Positions 1-5,631 of a stretch of 12,248 nt of DNA are shown piece by piece (the stretch's first letter is position 1; each line of letters starts with the position of its first letter). This DNA is from DATKEH01 sp035546355 (GTDB lineage Bacteria > Acidobacteriota > Thermoanaerobaculia > Multivoradales > JAIOJS01). The position numbers were made by a program, and so were the translations under genes. The notes below the pieces were generated by a model. That model worked only from the letters and a program-made list of their open reading frames with translations. It was not told the DNA's origin and did no database searches. The stretch is taken from assembly GCA_035546355.1 (NCBI GenBank), contig DATKEH010000410.1, forward strand, positions 1 through 12,248. Direction: 5' to 3'.

Positions 1-13
1 CTAGCCGCCATCG

Positions 14-493
14 CTACAGCTCGTCCGCGCCGCCATCCCCGAGCAGGCGCTCCATGTCGTCCGCCGCCGCCGCCACCGCCTGCATCACCGCCGCCAGCGC
101 CTTGGGGGTGATCGCATCCAACGGCAGGTTGTGGTAGCAGAGCAGCCACCACGCTCCCTCCACCTCTTCGACCCCGAAGTAGGCCACCTTCTGGGTGCCG
201 TTGGCCTCCAGCAGCTGGCCGGCGACCGCTGCCGGCAGGTCGGCGGTGAGTCGCTGCACGGGGGAGTAGATCTCGACCACGTCCACCCCGTCGACCAGCG
301 GGGCCATGGGCGCCAGGAACACCGCCTGACGGCGGCCGCTCTCGAGCCGGTAGACGACGTGCAGCCGATCGCCGTCCACCTCGTGTTCGACCCCAGCCCG
401 CTGGAGCAGGGAGGAGAGGGTGGCGGTGTCGACGGCGTTGGCGGGGAGCGCGACGCAGGCGCTCATGGCGAGGAGAAGGAGTGCTCGGTGCAT
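14..493 (-). CDS. Small secreted protein, possibly YbjN-like; function unknown
   Basis: A 159-residue protein. The ATG at 493-491 is preceded by GGAG (503-500) at a 6-base spacing, which fixes the start. Residues 1-20 look like a signal peptide: a short basic start (MHR), a Leu/Ala core, and an ANA cleavage site after residue 20. Cys13 follows M-S-A, a poor lipobox, so a lipoprotein is less likely. The mature part alternates strands and helices: a charged first half, a strand pair around residues 103-121 (KVAYFGVEEV, WWLLCYHNLP), then a long Ala-rich helix to the C-terminus. That order resembles the YbjN/type III chaperone-like fold; this is shape recognition only and weak. The gene starts 20 bases after the hemE stop on the same strand, so the two are probably co-transcribed, but nothing in it suggests a role in haem synthesis. 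No catalytic motif is visible. Confidence 0.75.
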   Translation of the reverse strand: MHRALLLLAMSACVALPANAVDTATLSSLLQRAGVEHEVDGDRLHVVYRLESGRRQAVFLAPMAPLVDGVDVVEIYSPVQRLTADLPAAVAGQLLEANGTQKVAYFGVEEVEGAWWLLCYHNLPLDAITPKALAAVMQAVAAAADDMERLLGDGGADEL

Positions 494-513
494 GTTCGGC
501 TCCGCGGATCCGC

Positions 514-1539
514 TCAGGTCGGGGTAGGGCAGCTCTGCACGGTGGCCACGAAGGCGCGGGCGTGATCGGGGGGAGTCATCGGCAGGATGCCGTGACCGAG
601 GTTGACGATGTGCCCGCCGCCGGCACCGGCTTCCACCAGCGCCCGCGCCCGCGCCTCGATCTCCGGGATCGGGCCCAGCAGCGCGCCGGGGTCGAGGTTG
701 CCCTGCAGCACCAGATCCCGTCCCACTGCCTGGCGCACCTCGGGCAGCGGCAGGCGCCAGTCGACCGACAGCACCTGCACCGGCAGCTGCGCCAGCTCGG
801 GCAGCAGGTGGGTGCCGCCGTTGACGTAGTAGATCAGCGGCACCGTGGCCTGGAGCGCCTCCAGGATGCGCCCCAGAGGCGGGAGCGCGAGCTGCCGCCA
901 GCGCTGGCGGTCGAGGATGCCCCCCCAGGTGTCGAACAGCTGCAGCGCCTGGGCGCCGGCGGCCACCTGCGCTTGCAGATAGGCCACCGAGACCGCCGCC
1001 AGCCGGTCGAGGAGCCGGGCGAGGCCCGGGGGGTCGGCGTAGCTCCAGGCCAGGAGATGGGCGAAGCTCTTGGAGGTCCCACCCTCCACCAGGTAGGCGG
1101 CCAGCGTCCAGGGCGTGCCGGCGAAGCCGATCACCGGCACCACCCCCTCGAGCTCTCGCCGCACCAGGCGCAGGGCGTCCATTACGTAGCCGAGCTCGCG
1201 CTCGACGTCCGGGGTGCCCAGGGAGTCGATGTCCCCGGCGCGGCGTACCGGGTGCTCGAATCGCGGGCCTTCGCCGGCCTCGAAGTAGAGGCCCGCCCCC
1301 ATCGCGTCCAGGGGGAGCAGGATGTCGGCGAAGAGGATGGCGGCATCGACCCCGACCAGCCGCACCGGTTGCAGGGTGACCTCCGCCGCCAGCTCCGGGG
1401 TACGACACAGGGTGAGGAAGTCGTGGCGGCCGCGGATCTCGCGGTACTCCGGCAGGTATCGCCCGGCCTGCCGCATCATCCACACCGGTCGCCGCTCGGT
1501 GGGCTCTCCGCGCGCGGCGCGCAGGAAGAGGTCGTTCAT
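514..1539 (-). CDS. hemE: Uroporphyrinogen decarboxylase (HemE)
   Basis: A 341-residue cytoplasmic enzyme that removes four acetate carboxyl groups from uroporphyrinogen III to give coproporphyrinogen III, in tetrapyrrole/haem synthesis. The length is normal for the family. Signature 1 is intact at residues 18-27 (P-V-W-M-M-R-Q-A-G-R), with Arg23 and Arg27 matching human Arg37 and Arg41. Asp72 in FADIL matches catalytic Asp86. Signature 2 lies at 138-154 (GFAGTPWTL then AAYLVEGG), with Tyr149 matching Tyr164. His316 in NLGHGI matches His339. Thr204 in FDTWGG is the bacterial counterpart of human Ser219. The ATG at 1539-1537 gives the expected N-terminus; the open frame continues upstream to about 1752 but only across the divergent hutH promoter and hutH itself. 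No Shine-Dalgarno is seen before this ATG. It is probably first in a two-gene unit with the small secreted protein downstream. Confidence 0.97.
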   Translation of the reverse strand: MNDLFLRAARGEPTERRPVWMMRQAGRYLPEYREIRGRHDFLTLCRTPELAAEVTLQPVRLVGVDAAILFADILLPLDAMGAGLYFEAGEGPRFEHPVRRAGDIDSLGTPDVERELGYVMDALRLVRRELEGVVPVIGFAGTPWTLAAYLVEGGTSKSFAHLLAWSYADPPGLARLLDRLAAVSVAYLQAQVAAGAQALQLFDTWGGILDRQRWRQLALPPLGRILEALQATVPLIYYVNGGTHLLPELAQLPVQVLSVDWRLPLPEVRQAVGRDLVLQGNLDPGALLGPIPEIEARARALVEAGAGGGHIVNLGHGILPMTPPDHARAFVATVQSCPTPT

Positions 1540-1548
1540 GGCGGCGGC

Positions 1549-1554
1549 AGGATA
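1549..1554 (-). promoter_or_regulatory. Possible hemE -10 element
   Basis: On the minus strand TATCCT, preceded by TGC, lies ten bases before the hemE ATG in otherwise GC-rich DNA. It matches TATAAT at four of six positions and the TGC is extended -10-like. Transcription would begin near 1542, leaving a leader of about three bases. No -35 hexamer is recognisable. Confidence 0.25.
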
Positions 1555-1567
1555 GCAGAGGGGTCGG

Positions 1568-1582
1568 GGCGCCTGCGGCGCC
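1568..1582. repeat. GGCGCC repeat in the hemE-hutH divergent gap
   Basis: GGCGCC-TGC-GGCGCC: two copies of a self-complementary hexamer three bases apart, centred between the candidate hemE and hutH -10 elements. The spacing would suit an operator that touches both promoters, but such hexamers arise easily by chance at this GC content. No known regulator site (for example the HutC type) is recognisable. Confidence 0.2.
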
Positions 1583-1593
1583 GCCGCCGGGGT

Positions 1594-1604
1594 TACGGTA
1601 GCAT
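1594..1604 (+). promoter_or_regulatory. Possible hutH -10 region
   Basis: This stretch holds two overlapping candidate -10 hexamers, TACGGT (1594-1599) and TAGCAT (1599-1604), one of the few AT-containing stretches in the 73-base gap. Starts would fall near 1606 or 1611, giving a leader of only 2-7 bases before the GTG at 1613. The 10-mer TTACGGTAGC at 1593-1602 matches TTACAATAGC before hutU at 8 of 10 positions. No -35 element is clear. Confidence 0.3.
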
Positions 1605-1612
1605 CCGGCGCG

Positions 1613-3124
1613 GTGATCACCCTGGATGGCCGGTCGCTGACTCTCGCGGGCCTCGCCGCCGCCGTCCAGGGGGGCGAGCCGGTGGAGCTGGGTGCCGAGG
1701 CCGGGCAGCGGGTGGCGGCGTCCCGGGCGGTGGTCGAGGGCACGCTGCACACCGGCGCGGCGATCTACGGCGTCAACACCGGCTTCGGCGACCTCGCCAG
1801 CGTGCGCATCGCCGAGGACGAGCTGCGCACCCTGCAGGAGCGGCTGCTGCTGTCGCACGCCGCGGGCGTCGGCGAGCCGCTGCCCGACGAGGTGGTGCGG
1901 GCGATGTTGCTGCTGCGCGCCAACGCCCTGGCAGCGGGCTTCTCGGGAATCCGGCCGCTGGTCGTCGAGCGGCTGCTCGCCTTCCTCGCCGCGGACGCGC
2001 TGCCGGTGGTACCGAGCCGCGGCTCGGTGGGGGCGAGCGGCGACCTCGCCCCCCTGGCCCACCTCGCCCTGCCGCTGATCGGCCGCGGCCGCGTGCGGCT
2101 GCGCGGGCGGGAGATGAGCGGGGCGGAGGCGCTCGCCGCGCTCGGTCTCGAGCCCCTGGTGCTGCAGGCCAAGGAGGGGCTGGCGCTGATCAACGGCACC
2201 CAGGCGATGACCGCCCTGCTGGCGCTGTCGGCGCTGGAGATGCGGCGGCTGGTGCGGGTCGCCGACCTGGTCGGGGCGCTGTCCACCGACGCGCTGCGCG
2301 GCACCGACAGCGCCTTCGACCCGCGGCTGCATCGCGCCCGCCCCTACCCGGGGCAGCGCGCCAGCGCCGCCAACCTCTGGCGGCTGCTGCAGGGCTCGGC
2401 CATCCGCGCCTCCCACCGCACCGACGACCTTCGCGTGCAGGACCCCTACAGCATCCGCTGCATGCCGCAGGTGCACGGCGCCTGCCGCGACCTGCTGACC
2501 GACGTGGAGGCGAAGCTGGCGGTGGAGCTCAACGCCGCGACCGACAACCCACTGGTCTTCGTGGCCGAGGGGGAGATCCTCTCCGGCGGCAACTTCCATG
2601 GTGCGCCGATGGCCTTCGCCGCCGACATCCTGGCGCTGGCGGCCGCCGAGCTCGGCGGGATCAGCGAGCGGCGGATGGAGAAGCTCACCAACCGGGCGTT
2701 CTCGGGGCTGCCTCCGTTCCTGGCCGAAGAGGCCGGCCTCGACTCGGGGTTCATGATCGCGCAGGTCACTGCCGCCGCCCTGGTCAGCGAGAACAAGGTC
2801 CTCTGCCATCCGGCGAGCGTCGACTCGATCCCCACCTCCGCCGACAAGGAGGACCACGTGTCGATGGGGATGGGCGCGGCTCTGAAGCTGCAGCCGGTGG
2901 TGGCCAACTGCCGCTGCATCCTGGCGATCGAGCTGCTCGCCGCCGCCCAGGGAGTCGACCTGCTGCGCCCGCTGCGCTCGAGCGAGCCGCTCGAGGCGCT
3001 GGTGGCGGCGGTCCGCGAGCGGGTGCCGAAGTGGGTCGAGGACCGCGAGATGGCGCCGGACCTGGCGGCCGCCGAGGCGTTCCTCGACCAGGGGATCGAG
3101 CCGCACCTCGAGGGGTTGGAATAG
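1613..3124 (+). CDS. hutH: Histidine ammonia-lyase (HutH)
   Basis: A 503-residue cytoplasmic enzyme that removes ammonia from L-histidine to give trans-urocanate, the first step of histidine catabolism. The Ala141-Ser142-Gly143 triad that cyclises to the MIO electrophile sits in GSVGASGDLAPLAH (137-150). The active-site set known from Pseudomonas putida HutH is present, each one position lower: Tyr52 (YGVNTGFG), His82, Asn194 (INGTQ), Gln276, Tyr279 and Arg282 (VQDPYSIRC), Phe328 (GGNFHG) and Glu413 (SADKEDHVSMG). This favours histidine over tyrosine or phenylalanine as substrate; in particular His82 is kept, as in HutH. The start is GTG at 1613, which gives the normal family N-terminus with no Shine-Dalgarno; a very short or absent leader is possible. 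hutU is about 3.4 kb downstream rather than adjacent. The barrel gene follows 80 bases later on the same strand. Confidence 0.97.
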   Translation: MITLDGRSLTLAGLAAAVQGGEPVELGAEAGQRVAASRAVVEGTLHTGAAIYGVNTGFGDLASVRIAEDELRTLQERLLLSHAAGVGEPLPDEVVRAMLLLRANALAAGFSGIRPLVVERLLAFLAADALPVVPSRGSVGASGDLAPLAHLALPLIGRGRVRLRGREMSGAEALAALGLEPLVLQAKEGLALINGTQAMTALLALSALEMRRLVRVADLVGALSTDALRGTDSAFDPRLHRARPYPGQRASAANLWRLLQGSAIRASHRTDDLRVQDPYSIRCMPQVHGACRDLLTDVEAKLAVELNAATDNPLVFVAEGEILSGGNFHGAPMAFAADILALAAAELGGISERRMEKLTNRAFSGLPPFLAEEAGLDSGFMIAQVTAAALVSENKVLCHPASVDSIPTSADKEDHVSMGMGAALKLQPVVANCRCILAIELLAAAQGVDLLRPLRSSEPLEALVAAVRERVPKWVEDREMAPDLAAAEAFLDQGIEPHLEGLE

Positions 3125-3133
3125 GGCTCCCCG

Positions 3134-3208
3134 ATGACCGCCGCAAAGCTCCGTCCCGCCCGCGAGGCCACGTTCACCGCACGCAACGACCGAGGAGGCC
3201 CCCAATGA
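3134..3208 (+). other. Possible 24-codon small ORF before the barrel gene
   Basis: ATG at 3134, 24 codons, then TGA at 3206-3208 overlapping the next gene's ATG in an ATGA arrangement. The peptide reads MTAAKLRPAREA then TFTARNDRGGPQ. The last codons contain the strong Shine-Dalgarno of the barrel gene, so translation could couple the two. No ribosome site is visible upstream and the composition is unremarkable, so chance is the likelier explanation. Confidence 0.15.
3192..3198 (+). promoter_or_regulatory. Strong ribosome-binding site for the barrel gene
   Basis: GAGGAGG lies six bases before the ATG at 3205. It is the best Shine-Dalgarno in the window and settles the start. It contrasts with hemE, hutH and hutU, which have none. 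Confidence 0.75.
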
Positions 3209-3726
3209 CCCGTCGCCCGTTCCATCCCTGGCTCGCGTTGGCGCTCGCCGTCGCCCTGCTGCCCGCGGCCGCCGGCGCCGCCGAGCACCGTTTCGGGGTC
3301 GGAGTGCACTACTGGCGCGCCGTCGACGACCTCGCCGACGAGGGGTTCGACATCGACGAAGACGGCCTCGCCCCCTACCTCACCTACCAGCTGGTGCCGG
3401 CCGGCATCTTCCGCTTCGAGGTCGACCTCGAGTACTTCGAGAAGGGCTTCGGCGGCGCCACCTCGGCCGCCTTCGCCCCCGTCGTGTACCTGCTGGTGGG
3501 CGGTGGCATCTACGGTGGGGTCGGGATCGGGGTGACGCTCTCCGACGACTTCGAGGACAACGTGTCCGACCCGTTCTACGCCGCCCGCGTCGGCCTTTCC
3601 CTGCAGCTGCTGCCCAGGGTCCACCTCGACGTCAACGCCAACTACCGCGCCGACGCCTTCGCGGAGCTCGAGGAAGCCGACACCGACGCCATCACCCTCG
3701 GGGCCGCCGTGCGGGTCGGTCTCTGA
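3205..3726 (+). CDS. Predicted small outer-membrane beta-barrel protein
   Basis: A 173-residue protein. Residues 1-25 form a signal peptide: basic TRR, a hydrophobic core LALALAVALLP, and small residues AAAGAA before the mature start near Ala26/Glu27. The mature chain is a run of amphipathic strands with alternating aromatic/aliphatic and polar residues: 29-38 (RFGVGVHYWR), 56-63, 69-79 (FRFEVDLEYFE), 88-98, a Gly-rich strand 99-112 (GGGIYGGVGIGV), 124-136, 138-148 (VHLDVNANYR) and a final strand 163-173 (ITLGAAVRVGL). About eight strands and this size fit an OmpX/OmpA-type barrel. The chain ends in Leu rather than the usual Phe/Trp. It could be co-transcribed with hutH, but a link to histidine uptake would be speculation. 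Its last 35 bases overlap the 3' end of the opposite-strand ligase-like gene. Confidence 0.75.
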   Translation: MTRRPFHPWLALALAVALLPAAAGAAEHRFGVGVHYWRAVDDLADEGFDIDEDGLAPYLTYQLVPAGIFRFEVDLEYFEKGFGGATSAAFAPVVYLLVGGGIYGGVGIGVTLSDDFEDNVSDPFYAARVGLSLQLLPRVHLDVNANYRADAFAELEEADTDAITLGAAVRVGL

Positions 3727-5017
3727 GGCGGTTCCGCTGGCGCCCCGGGGGCGCCGGCGGGACGCCCGCCTGGCGCGCGCGCTCCCAGTCGTCGAGGCGG
3801 AGGGCGAGGAAGTCGAGCGGCAGCGAGATCCTGGCGCCGTCCCGCTGACGGCGGAAGAGGACGGTGGTCCAGCCCCGCATCCCCACGGGGAGCAGCAGGT
3901 CCCCCTCGAGCTGCAGGAGGTGGCCGCCGATGGCGCGGATCAGCACCCTCTCGTAGCGCGATCGCGCCAGCTCGGCCTCGGGGAACAGGTTGTCCCAGAA
4001 GCACAGGCGGCCGACGTCCTCGTAGGCCGGCGGGCGCTCGGGGAGGTCGAGCAGGGACGGTGCCCGGCCGCCGAGCACCTGCAACAGCAGGCGGTAGGTG
4101 AAGGGGTCGGCGAGGCGGCGGATCGGCCGGTGGAAGTGGCGTAGCACCGCCCGCGCCAGCTGGCGCAGGGACAGCGGCCCGCGGACGCCCCGCGTCTTCG
4201 CGTCGACGGGCCAGATGGCGGCGTCCGGGTCGGCCGTGAAGGGGTTGGCGGGGAACGAGTGATCGCGGGCCAGCCAGCCGCGCCGGCTGGTGTGGGGGAT
4301 GGGGCGAAGCCCGGCGATCACCGGTATGCCGCGCTCGGCCAGCCCGTCGAGCCGGTGAGCGGGCCAGCGCGCCACCGCGCCGACCACCGCCGCGATCAGC
4401 GTGCCGGTGGCGATCATCAGCGCCGGGCTGGGGGTGAAATCGACGGTCACCTCGATGCGGTCGCCGCGCGGCCGTACCCCCACGCCGGTCGAGCGGCGGT
4501 TGCAGGCGAGCAACGCCACCGGCGCGGCCAGGAGGTGGACGAGCAGGCAGGCCATGCGCTCCATCGCCGGCTGCACCCCTGCGGGCGCCGGGCGGTGACC
4601 GAAGGAGGTGGTGTAGTGGGTGCTGAAGCCGGCCAGGGCCACCCGACGCCCTTCGCGCCGCTCCCAGACGTCGATCTCGTCGCGCAGGTGGAGGATCGAC
4701 TCCCACAGCGAGCGGCCGGCGCGGGCGGCGCACCCCCGCGCCACCTCGATGACCGGGGTGGCCACCTCGATCACCCCGGTATCGAAGTAGACGGCACCGC
4801 CGGTGGGGAGGTGATACGAGGTCCCGGCGCGGTGCATCGGCCGACCGCGCAGGAAGGCGCGCGGAGTGCCGAAGACGTCCTCCGGCCGCCGCCGCACGCC
4901 GTCCACCCACAGCTCGAGCTCCGCCTCGAGCCCGATGGCCGCCAGCGCCAGCGGGCGTTGGCCGGCGCCCTCCGGCTTCCCTTTCGGCGCCTTGCCGATG
5001 GGGGCGTCGTCGTTCAC
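3692..5017 (-). CDS. Putative amidoligase (GCS2/glutamine-synthetase-like COOH-NH2 ligase)
   Basis: A 441-residue protein without a signal peptide or membrane segment. The GTG start (5017-5015) overlaps the upstream stop by four bases (GTGA) and has GAGGG (5028-5024) six bases before it. Residues 28-37 (IGLEAELELW) look like the first metal-binding strand of GCS2/glutamine-synthetase-fold ligases, with Glu31, Glu33 and Glu35. Further conserved-looking stretches are 77-88 (YFDTGVIEVATP, Asp79 and Glu84), 132-140 (STHYTTSFG, His134), 173-185 (NRRSTGVGVRPRG) and 188-198 (IEVTVDFTPSP). This family joins a carboxylate to an amine using ATP, as in gamma-glutamylcysteine synthesis and YbdK-like proteins. 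The family call is motif recognition, not a search result, and the substrate is unknown. Third and last gene of a coupled cassette after an M15 peptidase and a beta-lactamase-fold hydrolase. The Arg/Pro-rich tail (residues 419-441) runs into the 3' end of the convergent barrel gene and may be dispensable. Confidence 0.6.
   Translation of the reverse strand: MNDDAPIGKAPKGKPEGAGQRPLALAAIGLEAELELWVDGVRRRPEDVFGTPRAFLRGRPMHRAGTSYHLPTGGAVYFDTGVIEVATPVIEVARGCAARAGRSLWESILHLRDEIDVWERREGRRVALAGFSTHYTTSFGHRPAPAGVQPAMERMACLLVHLLAAPVALLACNRRSTGVGVRPRGDRIEVTVDFTPSPALMIATGTLIAAVVGAVARWPAHRLDGLAERGIPVIAGLRPIPHTSRRGWLARDHSFPANPFTADPDAAIWPVDAKTRGVRGPLSLRQLARAVLRHFHRPIRRLADPFTYRLLLQVLGGRAPSLLDLPERPPAYEDVGRLCFWDNLFPEAELARSRYERVLIRAIGGHLLQLEGDLLLPVGMRGWTTVLFRRQRDGARISLPLDFLALRLDDWERARQAGVPPAPPGRQRNRLRDRPARRPRG
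3739..3755. repeat. Perfect GC inverted repeat at a convergent gene junction
   Basis: GGCGCCCC-G-GGGGCGCC lies 12 bases past the barrel gene's stop and inside the 3' end of the ligase-like gene. It could fold as a hairpin of about six pairs in either transcript and slow transcription of the barrel gene, but no T-run follows, so it is not a standard intrinsic terminator. Confidence 0.3.
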
Positions 5018-5631
5018 GGCGCGCCCTCGCCCGGCCGCTCCTCGCCGACCGCGTCTCGCGGCACCACGGTGACGTACCCGAGGTCGAGATGGAGGTGGTC
5101 GTCGGCGAAGCCCGCCGTGTGTCCCCACGGCCGCGCCCACACCTGGGGCAGGACCTGCCGCGCCAGGGTGGCGTACTTGTCGATCCTCTCCTGGGCGTCG
5201 AGCAGGTCGTCGCCGACCCGGTAGATGTTCGCCGCCGTGCCCCAGTTGTGGGTGGAGGCGGCGTGGGAGAGCTCGTGCGCCGGCGACCGGTAGCCACCGT
5301 TCACCGCCACCTGCACCCGCGTACCGACGCGCTCGCGGAACACCGACAGGGCGGCGGCGACGAGCGTCACCGCGCAGGGGACGTAGCGGGGGAATCCCTG
5401 CAGCTGCGGCGCTTCCCGCACGTCGGTCTCGAGCAGCTCGGAGAGCCGGAACCATGGGGCCAGCTGGGTCTCGTCGGCGGTGAGCCGCGAGTCCACCTCG
5501 TAGAAGAAGCGGGGGAGCCGGCGGCCCCGCCCCGCTTCGTCGACGATCAGGGCGTCCGGCTTGAGGACGCGGCGAAGCGCCTCGGGCAACCGGGCGCCGT
5601 CGACGACGCGCAGGCCGGCCACCTCCCTCAT
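5014..5631 (-). CDS. M15-type (D-Ala-D-Ala carboxypeptidase/YcbK-like) peptidase-fold protein
   Basis: A 205-residue protein with no signal peptide. The C-terminal half carries M15 landmarks: 111-117 (NGGYRSP, the substrate-side GYRSP motif), 126-135 (STHNWGTAAN), matching the zinc motif S-x-H-x-x-G-x-A-x-D with His128, and 178-185 (DHLHLDLG), matching the closing HxDxG with His181 and Asp183. The Asp ligand of the first motif is Asn135, an unusual change that may weaken or alter metal binding. Family members cut peptidoglycan stem peptides or D-amino-acid dipeptides, normally outside the cytoplasm. Residues 1-90 match nothing I recognise. The ATG (5631-5629) overlaps the stop of the serine hydrolase gene as ATGA, with AGGGG four bases upstream, and the stop overlaps the GTG of the ligase-like gene. 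Middle member of a coupled three-gene set. Confidence 0.75.
   Translation of the reverse strand: MREVAGLRVVDGARLPEALRRVLKPDALIVDEAGRGRRLPRFFYEVDSRLTADETQLAPWFRLSELLETDVREAPQLQGFPRYVPCAVTLVAAALSVFRERVGTRVQVAVNGGYRSPAHELSHAASTHNWGTAANIYRVGDDLLDAQERIDKYATLARQVLPQVWARPWGHTAGFADDHLHLDLGYVTVVPRDAVGEERPGEGAP

Noticed and set aside
454..493. Lipoprotein signal in the small secreted protein (Cys13)
   Set aside because: The residue three before Cys is Met rather than Leu/Val/Ile, and a good signal peptidase I site (ANA) follows at residue 20.
481..3204. Plus-strand open frame leading in-frame into the barrel gene
   Set aside because: It crosses hemE antisense and hutH out of frame with low-complexity Arg/Gly/Ala sequence. 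The real start is ATG 3205 with GAGGAGG and a signal peptide.
1540..3205. Long minus-strand open frame antisense to hutH, continuing through hemE in another frame to 14
   Set aside because: Only its last 159 codons (from 493) look like a protein. The rest is Arg/Gln/Gly-rich shadow sequence opposite hutH and out of frame with hemE, as expected at this GC content.
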